Positions 9,267 to 18,186 of a stretch of 64,000 bases of DNA are shown here, piece after piece; within the stretch, counting starts at the first letter, position 1, and each line of letters opens with the position of its first letter. Under the pieces are notes generated by a model that ran no database searches, had not been told where the DNA came from, and saw only the letters and a program-made list of their open reading frames with translations. Made by a program: the position numbers and the translations under genes. Origin of the DNA: Saprospiraceae bacterium (lineage in GTDB: Bacteria; Bacteroidota; Bacteroidia; Chitinophagales; Saprospiraceae); the NCBI GenBank assembly GCA_020631405.1, contig JAHDHH010000005.1:52777-116776 (forward strand), given 5' to 3'.

Positions 9267-10499
9267 ATGAAAGGTTTATTCATTGCAATACTGCTCACTT
9301 GTATTAGCATCTCAGGTTATTGTTTTGAATCATACTATTACCTAGCCAAGGCTGAGTCTGGTGATGGAGTATATGCTTTATTAAGAAGGTACGATTTGGA
9401 CGAAGATCCTTGTAACTTCCAAAAGTTCTATACTCTTAACAACTTAGTCAAAGAGTCTGGACTCAAAGCAGGGAAAGAATATATCATGCCAATCATGATT
9501 GTTCAATACAATGGAAAAAGCATTCGAAGTACCATGTCAATCAATGATTGGGACACGGCTGTGAGTATTAAACAATATAATGAATCCATCCTGGAGAAAA
9601 AGTTGAGAAAGACACACTATGTAGACAGCAAGATACTTTGGGTACCTCACCACCTTGCCGAGTGTCAAAGTTCCGCTAAGGCACCAATATTGGTCAATGA
9701 GTCTAAGTCAAATACTCCGGCAACTAGCAAAACACCTAGTTCTCCAGCAAGTAGCCCTAAGTATATTACACAAGAGCTCTTTGGAGAGAAATATGCCAAG
9801 GTTGAAATTAAGAATCAAAACTTAGCTGGCAAGGTATACTACATTGTAGCTGGACATGGCGGAATAGATCCAGGTGCTAGATGCACAGAATGTAGTCACA
9901 CCCTCTGTGAGGACGAATATGCCTATGATGTGTCATTGAGGCTATCAAGGACACTACTAGAACAAGGCGCAACCGTACACACAATCATTCAGGACACTGA
10001 TGGAATTAGAGATTCTAAGTATTTAAAATGTGACACTGACGAAACCTGCATGGATAGTGGAAAGGTCAAGCCAAAACAACTCGACAGACTAGCGCAACGG
10101 ACGAACAAAGTCAACGAACTCTATAGAAAGCATAAGAAGGAAGGGGTAAAAGAGCAGTATGCAATGTTTATCCATATTGACTCTAACCACGAACATAAGA
10201 AGATGGATGTTTACTTCTTTCACCACGAAAAAAGCAAAATTGGTAAGAAGCTAGCTGCCAATTTACAACATACTTTCAAAAACAAGTATGCTCAATACCA
10301 AGCAGATAGAGGATATCATGGAAGCGTTAAATGTAGAGGTCTATATGTCATTGCTAATTCTCTTCCACCAGCAATATTAGTTGAGCTAGGTAATATTAAA
10401 AACCCAAGTGACCAGAAAAGGATTACGCTACCTGGGAACAGACAAGCACTAGCTGAATGGCTAGCTGATGGCTTTATCACCTTTGATCCAACGAAGTAA
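9267..10499 (+). CDS. Secreted N-acetylmuramoyl-L-alanine amidase (Amidase_3)
   Basis: A zinc-dependent cell-wall amidase of 410 residues that cleaves the bond between muramic acid and the stem peptide. A signal peptide (MKGLFIAILLTCISISGYC) is followed by a region resembling a degenerate LysM-type module (~residues 24-125, AKAESGDGVYALLRRYDL) and a Ser/Thr/Pro-rich linker. The catalytic domain spans ~190-405: AGHGG with the first zinc His, CEDEYAYD with the zinc Glu, FIHIDSNH with the second His, and AILVELGNI with the catalytic Glu. A Cys pair in the CTECSHTLCEDE loop may form a disulphide. It acts in the periplasm, in division or recycling. No obvious operon partner. Confidence 0.92.
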   Translation: MKGLFIAILLTCISISGYCFESYYYLAKAESGDGVYALLRRYDLDEDPCNFQKFYTLNNLVKESGLKAGKEYIMPIMIVQYNGKSIRSTMSINDWDTAVSIKQYNESILEKKLRKTHYVDSKILWVPHHLAECQSSAKAPILVNESKSNTPATSKTPSSPASSPKYITQELFGEKYAKVEIKNQNLAGKVYYIVAGHGGIDPGARCTECSHTLCEDEYAYDVSLRLSRTLLEQGATVHTIIQDTDGIRDSKYLKCDTDETCMDSGKVKPKQLDRLAQRTNKVNELYRKHKKEGVKEQYAMFIHIDSNHEHKKMDVYFFHHEKSKIGKKLAANLQHTFKNKYAQYQADRGYHGSVKCRGLYVIANSLPPAILVELGNIKNPSDQKRITLPGNRQALAEWLADGFITFDPTK

Positions 10500-10563
10500 G
10501 GCAAACTAATCTTTAAGATTTTGCGTTAGAGTTATTGTTTGTTAATTGCGTCATTATTGCAAT

Positions 10564-10571
10564 TAACTTTG
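10564..10571 (+). promoter_or_regulatory. Candidate -7 promoter box before the DUF58 gene
   Basis: TAACTTTG matches the Bacteroidota -7 consensus TAnnTTTG exactly, 44 bp upstream of the preferred ATG at 10616. This placement supports that start over the longer open frame that begins at 10535, which would lie upstream of the transcription start. Confidence 0.5.
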
Positions 10572-10615
10572 ATTCCTATTCTTGTACACATAGTATTTTT
10601 CTACATATTTACAGT

Positions 10616-11536
10616 ATGAATTATCTTGAGAACATTGATCTCAGGCAGATTAACAATCTAGAACTACTCGCTAAGCAAGTAGTTGAAGGATTTATAATAG
10701 GTCTACACAAGTCCCCATTTCATGGATTTAGCGTTGAGTTTGCAGAACATAGGATATACAATCCAGGGGAGGCAACAAAGAATATTGACTGGAAGGTGTT
10801 TGCCAGAACTGACAAGCTCTTTACTAAAAAGTACGAAGAAGAGACAAACTTAAGATGTCAAATAGTTATAGATACTTCCTCTTCAATGTACTTCCCTAAG
10901 AACATACAGGGCAAGGAACTCAACAAGCTCCAATTCTCCTCAATAGCTGCCGCATCTCTCATGAACCTCCTAATGAAGCAAAGAGACGCCTTTGGGCTTT
11001 CGCTATTTGACGAAAAGTTGGTAGAGCATACACGATGTAAGTCTAGCAACACACATTATAGGCTGTTGTTGACCTACTTAGATAAGTTGATCAAGGACGA
11101 CGAATTGAACAAATCGACATCTACAACCCATAGCTTGCACGAAGTAGCTGACAGAATACATCGGAGGTCTCTAGTCATAATATTTAGTGATATGTTTGAC
11201 AATGGCAACTCAGATGAGCTCTTCTCTGCGTTGCAACATTTGAAGTATAACAAACATGAGGTAGTACTCTTTCATGTCATTGATAAGGAGCTTGAGCAGG
11301 ACTTTAATTTTGAAAATAGACCTCATGAATTTGTTGATATGGAAACAGGCGAAAGAATAAGACTCCAGTCTAATGCCATCAAGGAATACTTCGTACCAAA
11401 GGTCTCAGAATACAAAGAAGCTCTGCGACAAAAATGTCTCCAATACAAGATTGATTTTATAGAAGCAGACATCAATGAAGGCTTCAAACCAATCCTCGAA
11501 CAATACTTAGTAAAAAGAAAAAAAATGTTATCCTAA
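10616..11536 (+). CDS. DUF58 domain protein (VWA-like)
   Basis: A cytoplasmic protein of 306 residues from the DUF58 family. It has the conserved SVEFAEHRIYNPGEATKNID motif followed by WKVFARTD, then a von Willebrand A-like half with a MIDAS-like DTSSSM motif (VIDTSSSMYFPK) and LVIIFSDMFDN. DUF58 proteins usually pair with MoxR ATPases and BatA-type membrane proteins; none of these is adjacent here, so the partners must be elsewhere. The frame is open from 10535, but the Met at 10616 fits the family start (MNYLENIDLRQINNLELLAK) and the promoter box. The polyphosphate kinase gene starts 1 bp after its stop, suggesting cotranscription. Confidence 0.85.
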   Translation: MNYLENIDLRQINNLELLAKQVVEGFIIGLHKSPFHGFSVEFAEHRIYNPGEATKNIDWKVFARTDKLFTKKYEEETNLRCQIVIDTSSSMYFPKNIQGKELNKLQFSSIAAASLMNLLMKQRDAFGLSLFDEKLVEHTRCKSSNTHYRLLLTYLDKLIKDDELNKSTSTTHSLHEVADRIHRRSLVIIFSDMFDNGNSDELFSALQHLKYNKHEVVLFHVIDKELEQDFNFENRPHEFVDMETGERIRLQSNAIKEYFVPKVSEYKEALRQKCLQYKIDFIEADINEGFKPILEQYLVKRKKMLS

Positions 11537-11537
11537 T

Positions 11538-12287
11538 ATGAATATTGAATTAAAGAATATTGATACCATACCAGAAGAAGGTATAACTAAGGCCGACATC
11601 AAACAGAAAACAGAACAGCTTACTACTGAAATAGCCGACTATGCTCAACGATTGATGGCTGAAAGTAAGCAAGCACTCCTCATAGTCATGCAAGGCATGG
11701 ATAGTAGCGGTAAAGATGGTGCTACGAAAAAAGTCTTTAGAAAGTGCAGCCCTCATGTGGTCAAAGCTTATCCATTCAAGAAGCCTACAGACTTAGAATT
11801 TGCCCACGACTTTCTCTGGAGAGCTCACAAAGTAGCTCCAGCAAAAGGAGAGATTATGATTTTTACTAGGTCTCATTATGAAGACATTCTCATCCAAAGA
11901 GTACATAAGTGGATAGATATGGACACTGTTGAGTCAAGAATGGAAGCTATCAATAACTTTGAAGAACTTCTAGAAAAGCACAACAATACCAAGGTCCTTA
12001 AATTCTACTTGCATCTTTCACCTGAAAGGCAGGAAGAAAAACTCCAAGAAAGAATCGATATTCCAGAAAAGAATTGGAAGCACAACCCAGGCGATTGGGA
12101 AGAACGAAAGCACTGGAAATCATATATGAAAGCCTATGAATATGCCATCAATGCATCCCGTATAGCTTGGAACATCATACCAGTAGACAAAAGATGGTAT
12201 AGAGACTATTGTATTGCTAAGGTAGTCCTCAAGACCCTAAAGCAGATGAACCCTCAATATCCACTACTCGAGAATGGAGGAAATTAG
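11538..12287 (+). CDS. PPK2 family polyphosphate:nucleotide phosphotransferase
   Basis: A 249-residue cytoplasmic kinase that transfers phosphate between polyphosphate and nucleotides. The Walker A-like loop GMDSSGKDG lies at ~residues 54-62, the Walker B/lid region includes FTRSHYEDIL (usually FNRSHYED), and the lid arginines lie in the segment around KLQERIDIPEKNWKHNP. Length and single-domain form match class I/III PPK2 enzymes; whether it prefers ADP/GDP or AMP cannot be told from the sequence. It starts 1 bp after the DUF58 gene and overlaps the S4-protein gene by 14 bp, so the three are likely one transcript. Confidence 0.9.
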   Translation: MNIELKNIDTIPEEGITKADIKQKTEQLTTEIADYAQRLMAESKQALLIVMQGMDSSGKDGATKKVFRKCSPHVVKAYPFKKPTDLEFAHDFLWRAHKVAPAKGEIMIFTRSHYEDILIQRVHKWIDMDTVESRMEAINNFEELLEKHNNTKVLKFYLHLSPERQEEKLQERIDIPEKNWKHNPGDWEERKHWKSYMKAYEYAINASRIAWNIIPVDKRWYRDYCIAKVVLKTLKQMNPQYPLLENGGN

Positions 12288-12684
12288 AATAGACAAATGG
12301 TTGTGGACAGTGCGACTGACTAAGAGCAGGTCTCTAGCAACTAAGTGCTGCAAAGAGAATAAAGTCAAGCTCAATGACAAGATAGCTAAACCATCTACAC
12401 TGGTCAAAGTTGGAGATCATATAGAATTCAAAAGAAATGGATTCAACTTTAGCTATGTGGTAAAAGGCATATTAAAATCTAGAGTGTCCGCTACACTAGC
12501 TGCACCTTGCTACGAAGATACTACCCCACTCGAAGAGATCAATAAGTTTAAATCATGGTTCATTGGAAAAGCAGCTGCAGAAAGAAGAGAAAAAGGAGAA
12601 GGTCGACCTACAAAACGAGATCGCAGAACTATAGAAAACCATAAAATAAATTATATCCTATTTGATGACGATTATGAGGATTAA
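12274..12684 (+). CDS. S4 domain RNA-binding protein (Hsp15/HslR-like)
   Basis: A 136-residue RNA-binding protein. The S4 fold covers residues ~1-70 (RIDKWLWTVRLTKSRSLATK, with KVKLNDKIAKPSTLVKVGDHI), as in E. coli Hsp15, which binds stalled 50S subunits carrying a nascent chain. A basic C-terminal tail (AAERREKGEGRPTKRDRR) also resembles Hsp15. It overlaps the end of the PPK2 gene by 14 bp, implying translational coupling. Confidence 0.87.
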   Translation: MEEIRIDKWLWTVRLTKSRSLATKCCKENKVKLNDKIAKPSTLVKVGDHIEFKRNGFNFSYVVKGILKSRVSATLAAPCYEDTTPLEEINKFKSWFIGKAAAERREKGEGRPTKRDRRTIENHKINYILFDDDYED

Positions 12685-12716
12685 AAGTTAATAGAAGATA
12701 CCTTTATGCTCTAGTC

Positions 12717-14699
12717 ATGAATATCTACAAGGACATATCTAACCTACCTAAGCTCAATAAGCCTGTAATTACTATTGGCTCTTTCGATGGCGTACACCTC
12801 GGTCATCGGAATCTCATCCGTAGAATAGTTCAAATAGCCAAAGAAATAGGAGGTGAGGCTACTCTGATTACCTTCCACCCTCACCCACGTGTTATCATAG
12901 ATCCAGACAGTGTGGAAATGTTGACCACGTTGGAAGAAAAACTAAGCATACTGAAAAGCCTTAAGGTAGATAATGTTATAGTAGTCCCCTTCAATTTAGC
13001 CTTTGCCCAGCAAGCGCCAGAAGAATATATTGAAAAGTTTATCCTAGAAAAAATCAATCCAGCTTGTATTATCATCGGATATGATCACAAGTTTGGCCTT
13101 AATCGACAAGGTGACATACATATGCTCAAGCAGTATGAAGACAGGATAGAACATGGAATAGTTGAAATCTCCAAAAAAGAAATTGATAGCATTACTATTA
13201 GCTCGAGCAAAATCAGGGCATTCCTTAAGTCAGGAGACTTGTTAAAAGCGAATGAGTTACTAGATTACAAATACATTCTTTCTGGGACAGTAGTCCAGGG
13301 AGACAAAATAGGTCGACAAATAGATTACCCGACAGCTAATATCAAGCTAAGCACATCCACGAAGCTTATCCCCAAACCAGGAATCTATGCTGCTAAGTGC
13401 CAAGTCGACGGCACTGTACATAATGGAATGCTCTATATCGGATATAGGCCGACAGTAAGTGAAGCCCTAGAACTCAAAATAGAGATACACTTGTTTGACT
13501 TTGACCAAGATATCTATGGACAAGAAGTCATGTTAAGTCTATATGCTCATATTAGAGAAGATAAGAAACTGAATAGTCTAGAAGAATTGAAGTCAGCACT
13601 AGATCAAGACAAACAAGCAGTAGAAGCGTTTTTTGAAGGACAAGATGACTACACTGAGACAGGTTGCCACGAAGTAGGATTGGTTATACTAGCATATAAT
13701 AGTTATGAAAGACTAGAATCGTTTCTACCGGCGATTTCTGATAGCTATAGTGAGCCTTTTGATATTTATGTCATTGATAACAACAGCGATGATGACTCAA
13801 TCAGTCTCATTGAAGATTGGTTTCCTGAAGTCAGAGTGATTCAATTGAGTCAAAACTACGGCTTTGCAGAAGGCTACAATAGAGGACTTGCTCAAATTGA
13901 CAATCGATACCTAGCACTGGTCAACGATGATGTGCAGATTACAACCAATTGGCTCAACCCGATTATCGAACAAATGAAGAAAGATAAGACTGTAGGTGCT
14001 TGTATGCCAACAGTCCTTTCCTATCATAACAAACAATACTATGAATACGCTGGAGCAGCTGGAGGGATGATAGACAATCTCAATATTCCATTTTGCAGAG
14101 GAAGAGTGTTAAACATCTTAGAACAGCAAGAAGACAACTATACTGATACCGCAGAAATATTTTGGGCATCTGGAGCAGCAATTGTTACTAGAAAAGACAT
14201 CTTTACCTTATTTGAAGGGTTTGATAAAGATTACTTTGCTCACCAAGAAGAGATTGATTACTGTTGGAGAATTAAGAACGCTGGGTACCAAATTCTACAA
14301 ATTGCGAATAGCCAGGTGTACCATGTCGGAGGCAGTTCACTCGATTATGATAATCCGAAAAAGGCCTACCTCAATTTTAGAAACAATCACTGGACAATGA
14401 TGAAAAATGAAACTTCATCAAGAGTCCTTTGGATTCTATTCATCAGAATAATCACTGATCTGGCATCCTCGGTAATTTACATACTCCAGGGTAAATTCAA
14501 GCATTTTATAACAGTATGGAAGGCCCTTGGCAACGCATACTTAAATGCTCCAAAATATATCAACAAACGAAAAAGAGTAGCGGCCCTCATTGCACAACAC
14601 AGCATTGGCGAACCTAATACGGAAGGAAGGTATCCTTTCTCATTACTTATACAATATTATCTTTTCAAAAAGAAAACATTTAAAGCACTCACAGAATGA
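12717..14699 (+). CDS. ribF: Fusion of RibF (riboflavin kinase/FAD synthetase) and a family 2 glycosyltransferase
   Basis: A 660-residue open frame that joins two complete proteins. Residues 1-~308 are RibF: an FAD synthetase with GSFDGVHLGHR and TFHPHPR, then a riboflavin kinase with DYPTANIKL and GMLYIGYRPT. Residues ~318-660 are a GT-A glycosyltransferase of the WbbL type, starting EVGLVILAYNS, with the metal motif LVNDD, and ASGAAIVTRKDIF plus HQEEIDYCW as acceptor/catalytic segments. The linker is only about ten residues and has no internal Met, so the second half has no ATG start of its own. A T6 run (13629-13634) sits exactly at the junction; one extra T would end RibF at a typical C-terminus. 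The fusion is as sequenced; read support should be checked. rluA overlaps its stop by 4 bp. Confidence 0.9.
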   Translation: MNIYKDISNLPKLNKPVITIGSFDGVHLGHRNLIRRIVQIAKEIGGEATLITFHPHPRVIIDPDSVEMLTTLEEKLSILKSLKVDNVIVVPFNLAFAQQAPEEYIEKFILEKINPACIIIGYDHKFGLNRQGDIHMLKQYEDRIEHGIVEISKKEIDSITISSSKIRAFLKSGDLLKANELLDYKYILSGTVVQGDKIGRQIDYPTANIKLSTSTKLIPKPGIYAAKCQVDGTVHNGMLYIGYRPTVSEALELKIEIHLFDFDQDIYGQEVMLSLYAHIREDKKLNSLEELKSALDQDKQAVEAFFEGQDDYTETGCHEVGLVILAYNSYERLESFLPAISDSYSEPFDIYVIDNNSDDDSISLIEDWFPEVRVIQLSQNYGFAEGYNRGLAQIDNRYLALVNDDVQITTNWLNPIIEQMKKDKTVGACMPTVLSYHNKQYYEYAGAAGGMIDNLNIPFCRGRVLNILEQQEDNYTDTAEIFWASGAAIVTRKDIFTLFEGFDKDYFAHQEEIDYCWRIKNAGYQILQIANSQVYHVGGSSLDYDNPKKAYLNFRNNHWTMMKNETSSRVLWILFIRIITDLASSVIYILQGKFKHFITVWKALGNAYLNAPKYINKRKRVAALIAQHSIGEPNTEGRYPFSLLIQYYLFKKKTFKALTE

Positions 14700-15418
14700 A
14701 GCATAAATTAGACATACTTTTTGAAGATGATCATTTTATTATTATTAACAAAGACGCTAACCTTCTGTCCATTCCTGACAGGTATCATCCTGACCTTCCA
14801 TCACTCAAACTCGTCCTGAGGAAGATCTATGGTGAAATATTCGTCCTACATAGGTTGGATTTCGAAACTAGTGGAGTCATCTGTTTTGGCAAAAAGCATG
14901 AAGTGCAAGCTGCTTTTACTGAAATGCAAATCGCGAATAAAGTAACGAAACAATATCTTGCGATAGTTGACGGGGTACTTATCGAGAAAGAACAAACGAT
15001 AGATGTGCCTCTACTCTATCAAGATGAGAAAACAATCGTAGCGAAGAAAGAAACTAAGGCTAAAGAAGCAACCACTATCGTGGAGTCTATAGAAGAGTTT
15101 GCGTCTTTCAGTGTGCTACGCTGTCATATACTTAATGGCCGAACTCATCAAATCAGAGTACACTTGGCACACATCGGTCATCCTCTAGCTATTGACAAAA
15201 AGTATGGATACAATGACAAGATTATGTTATCTGATATCAAAAGAAAATTCAGAAGAAAAAAAGACGAAGATGAAAGACCATTGGTAGGTCGGCAACCCTT
15301 ACATGCTGAGCATATAGCATTCGTACATCCGTTTACCCAAGAGCAAATGTCTATAGCGGCACCGTTAAAAAAAGATATGAAAGCTTTGCTAAATCAGCTA
15401 AGAAAACATGGAAAATAA
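14696..15418 (+). CDS. RluA family pseudouridine synthase
   Basis: A 240-residue enzyme that converts uridine to pseudouridine in rRNA or tRNA. The catalytic motif is HRLDFETSG with Asp55 (usually HRLD followed by R or K). The conserved substrate-binding segment GRTHQIRVHLAHIGHPLAID follows, then the RKPLHA-like QPLHAEHIAF. It lacks the N-terminal S4 domain found in RluC/D, so it is of the RluA/RluA-like single-domain type. A short basic insertion (KRKFRRKKDEDER) lies near the C-terminus. It overlaps the previous gene by ATGA and is probably cotranscribed. The target base is unknown. Confidence 0.88.
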   Translation: MKHKLDILFEDDHFIIINKDANLLSIPDRYHPDLPSLKLVLRKIYGEIFVLHRLDFETSGVICFGKKHEVQAAFTEMQIANKVTKQYLAIVDGVLIEKEQTIDVPLLYQDEKTIVAKKETKAKEATTIVESIEEFASFSVLRCHILNGRTHQIRVHLAHIGHPLAIDKKYGYNDKIMLSDIKRKFRRKKDEDERPLVGRQPLHAEHIAFVHPFTQEQMSIAAPLKKDMKALLNQLRKHGK

Positions 15419-15440
15419 AAAACCCCGCCAAGCGGCAGGG
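15417..15440 (-). terminator. Minus-strand intrinsic terminator with no minus-strand gene
   Basis: Read on the minus strand, CCCTGCC-GCTT-GGCGGGG forms a 7-bp stem with one U-G wobble, followed by TTTTTTATTTT. Read on the plus strand the same site has a C-A mismatch and no T run, so the signal points to a minus-strand transcript. It overlaps the rluA stop codon. Confidence 0.5.
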
Positions 15441-15461
15441 CCAATCATTATAGAACAACTT
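15417..15461 (-). ncRNA. Candidate short minus-strand transcript
   Basis: A -7 box TACTTTTG (plus 15468-15475, exact TAnnTTTG match on the minus strand) lies about 30 bp before the minus-strand terminator stem at 15440-15423. Together they would produce an RNA of roughly 45-50 nt, overlapping the rluA 3' end antisense. No protein of useful size is encoded. No -33 element was recognised. This is inference from two sequence signals only. The rest of the gap up to coaE (to 15622) holds only a weak hairpin, TGCCT (15547-15551) with AGGCA (15567-15571). Confidence 0.25.
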
Positions 15462-15622
15462 CCACGTCAAAAGTAAGTAGAATTACTTTAATTTAGTTGT
15501 TTAGAAATAATGAATTTCTCATTTTAACACATAAGCTTTTATTTGATGCCTAGACAATTGATGTTCAGGCATTTATACGAAAGCAATAGTAATTTGATTC
15601 GCAACAAATAGAGAAAATAGTT

Positions 15623-16210
15623 ATGAAAACATCCCTATCTATAGGTCTTACCGGTGGAATCGGCAGTGGAAAATCATTAGTCTGTGAACTTTTTTCAATC
15701 CTCAATATCTCAATTTTCAATTCTGATCTTGCCGCCAAAGCATTGATGGTCAAGTCCCCTTTGAAGAATAAAATAATTGACCTTCTTGGAAGTGAGGCAT
15801 TTGATGGTCCACACCTTAATAGACCTTGGATAGCAAAGCAAATCTTTCAACACAAGCATCTACTCGAATCACTCAATACTATAGTGCATCCTGCAGTTGG
15901 GACATATTTTAAAGAATGGCAAGTTCGACAAGAATCACCCTACACCATTCAAGAAACTGCAATATTATTTGAGTCAGGTCTAGAATCAAGATATGACCAT
16001 ATTATCACTGTTGTAGCACCAGTCGATATCAGAATCAATAGAGTAACAAATAGAGATAATACCAAAGTAGAAGAAGTCCAAAAGCGCATTAATAATCAAT
16101 GGACTGATGAACAGAGAATAGCTAAATCAGACTTTGTCATTCAAAATCATTCAAACATCCCACTAATTCCTCAAGTCTTAGCTATACATTCCTCCCTTAT
16201 TACCAAGTAG
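15623..16210 (+). CDS. coaE: Dephospho-CoA kinase
   Basis: The last enzyme of coenzyme A synthesis, phosphorylating the 3'-hydroxyl of dephospho-CoA. At 195 residues it has normal CoaE length. The P-loop GGIGSGKS lies at residues 11-18, followed by FNSDLAAKAL (substrate Asp) and the lid region with TVVAPVDIRINRVTNRDN. It stands alone after a 204-bp noncoding gap and precedes the ornithine aminotransferase gene, which has its own promoter box. Confidence 0.93.
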   Translation: MKTSLSIGLTGGIGSGKSLVCELFSILNISIFNSDLAAKALMVKSPLKNKIIDLLGSEAFDGPHLNRPWIAKQIFQHKHLLESLNTIVHPAVGTYFKEWQVRQESPYTIQETAILFESGLESRYDHIITVVAPVDIRINRVTNRDNTKVEEVQKRINNQWTDEQRIAKSDFVIQNHSNIPLIPQVLAIHSSLITK

Positions 16211-16224
16211 CCACTTAAAAGTTA

Positions 16225-16232
16225 TAGTTTTG
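16225..16232 (+). promoter_or_regulatory. Candidate -7 promoter box for rocD
   Basis: TAGTTTTG matches TAnnTTTG exactly, 38 bp before the aminotransferase ATG at 16271 and after the coaE stop. Confidence 0.5.
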
Positions 16233-16270
16233 CACTCAGAAATATCACTAACTTATAAAACTATAATCCT

Positions 16271-17545
16271 ATGTCTACGACTCAATCATATTCATCGCAA
16301 GAGCTTATCCAAATGGAAGATAAGTACGGAGCACACAACTATCACCCACTGCCTGTAGTCTTAAGTAAGGGAGAAGGTGTCTATGTCTGGGATGTAGAAG
16401 GAAAACAATACTTTGACTTCCTGAGTGCCTACTCAGCTGTCAACCAAGGTCACTGTCATCCTGCTATACTCAAGGCAATGAATGATCAAGCTGCTAAGCT
16501 TACTCTTACATCAAGAGCATTCTACAATGACATGCTAGGTAAATACGAACACTACATCACTGATATGATGAAGTATGACAAAGTACTACCAATCAATACA
16601 GGTGTTGAAGCAGTGGAAACTGCGCTTAAGCTAGCAAGAAAGTGGGCTTATATGAAAAAAGGAGTTGCATCCGATCAAGCAAAAATCATCTTTGCAACTG
16701 GTAATTTTCATGGCAGAACTTTAGCAGTCATTTCTGGCTCAACAGATCCAGATAGCAAGTCAGGTTTCGGACCATATATGCCTGGATATGAAGTAGTAGA
16801 CTACAACAACCTGGACCAATTAGAGGCTGCACTCAAAGATCCTAATGCTGCTGCATTCATTGTAGAACCAATCCAAGGAGAGGCAGGTGTATTTGTACCA
16901 GATGAAAACTACTTAGTCGATGCCAAAAAGCTTTGCGAAAAATACAATGCACTCTTTATTGCGGATGAGGTACAAACTGGAATTGCAAGAACAGGCAAAC
17001 TTCTTGCAACTTGTGGAAATTGTACGTGTAGTGACGGATGCGAAAGAAACCCTGAGGTCAGACCTGACATCTTAGTCTTAGGTAAGGCAATTAGTGGTGG
17101 GGTCTTCCCTGTCTCTGCTGTACTTGCGGATGATGACATCATGCTTTGCATCAAGCCAGGCGAACATGGTTCTACATTTGGTGGAAACCCAATCGCTTGT
17201 GCTGTGGCAATTGCAGCTCTAGAAGTGGTTAAGAATGAGTCTTTAGCTCAAAACGCTAACAAACTAGGAGTAATATTTAGAGAGAGAATACAAACTCTAG
17301 TGGATAAAAGTGACTTGGTTACCCTTGTAAGAGGTAAGGGATTACTTAATGCCATTGTCATCAACGATAGCGAAACTAGTAAGACTGCGTGGAACATTTG
17401 CGTCAAGCTAAGAGACAATGGATTACTTGCAAAGCCAACACATGGTAATATTATCAGATTTGCACCACCTCTAGTGATGACTGAAGATGAATTGCACCAA
17501 TGTTGTGACATCATAGAAAAGACAATCCTTGAATTCGAAGTATAG
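16271..17545 (+). CDS. rocD: Ornithine--oxo-acid aminotransferase
   Basis: A PLP-dependent class III aminotransferase of 424 residues that converts ornithine and 2-oxoglutarate to glutamate semialdehyde and glutamate. Visible motifs are [28 protein letters not shown], the PLP Asp in [15 protein letters not shown], and the Schiff-base Lys272 in LGKAISGG. A Cys-rich insertion, [10 protein letters not shown] (~residues 249-258), lies in the loop between the DEVQTG and KAISGG motifs where most ornithine aminotransferases have a short linker. The four cysteines could bind a metal or form disulphides; this is inference. It appears monocistronic. Confidence 0.92.
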   Translation: MSTTQSYSSQELIQMEDKYGAHNYHPLPVVLSKGEGVYVWDVEGKQYFDFLSAYSAVNQGHCHPAILKAMNDQAAKLTLTSRAFYNDMLGKYEHYITDMMKYDKVLPINTGVEAVETALKLARKWAYMKKGVASDQAKIIFATGNFHGRTLAVISGSTDPDSKSGFGPYMPGYEVVDYNNLDQLEAALKDPNAAAFIVEPIQGEAGVFVPDENYLVDAKKLCEKYNALFIADEVQTGIARTGKLLATCGNCTCSDGCERNPEVRPDILVLGKAISGGVFPVSAVLADDDIMLCIKPGEHGSTFGGNPIACAVAIAALEVVKNESLAQNANKLGVIFRERIQTLVDKSDLVTLVRGKGLLNAIVINDSETSKTAWNICVKLRDNGLLAKPTHGNIIRFAPPLVMTEDELHQCCDIIEKTILEFEV

Positions 17546-17601
17546 ATTATAGAACTATGTGCCTTAATTTGTAGTTAAGCACATATGAAGTCTATTAGCG
17601 C

Positions 17602-18186
17602 ATGCATGACATAGAACCCTATTACAAGTGGCGAGAATACTATATTTCTTCTGATGATGAGCAGTCCCCGTTCTACAAAGCGAAGTATGACGAGTTCAAA
17701 TTCACCAACAAGATATATAACTACTATATTCACCCACAGTGGGACAACTTTGGTTCAAACACCTTGTATGTCAAAATACTCCTAGCGGACTATAATGCTG
17801 GAGTAGCGCTAATTGAGCTCATAGGTGAGTGGAATGACATACTCTACAATGACATCATGTATCTTAAGCGGAATGTGATAGACCCCTTGATCCAGAATGG
17901 AGTAAGTAAGTTCACACTATTCTGCGAGAATGTATTGAACTTTCATGGTGACGACAACAGTTACTATGAAGAATGGTGGGATGATATCAAGGAAGATGAC
18001 GGTTACATCGTATTTATTAATACCTTGCTGCATGTCCAGCAAGAAATGGAAAGAGCTCAGTTACAATATTATGTCAATGTAGGAGATCACTTTTGTGAAA
18101 TTGACTGGAGGAGGAAACTTCCTGCCCAGCTCTTATTAGAAGTACAGCATAGATTAAACTCACAAACTAAACAACTAGATTATTGA
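17602..18186 (+). CDS. Conserved hypothetical protein upstream of era
   Basis: A 194-residue soluble protein with no signal peptide or membrane helix. It is unusually rich in Tyr, Trp, Asp and Asn (for example KWREYYISSDDEQSPFY and YYEEWWDDIKEDDG). No catalytic motif was recognised. Its stop codon overlaps the TTG start of era by 4 bp, so it is cotranscribed and probably translationally coupled with that ribosome-assembly GTPase. A role linked to ribosome biogenesis is possible from context alone, but there is no direct support. Confidence 0.7.
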   Translation: MHDIEPYYKWREYYISSDDEQSPFYKAKYDEFKFTNKIYNYYIHPQWDNFGSNTLYVKILLADYNAGVALIELIGEWNDILYNDIMYLKRNVIDPLIQNGVSKFTLFCENVLNFHGDDNSYYEEWWDDIKEDDGYIVFINTLLHVQQEMERAQLQYYVNVGDHFCEIDWRRKLPAQLLLEVQHRLNSQTKQLDY

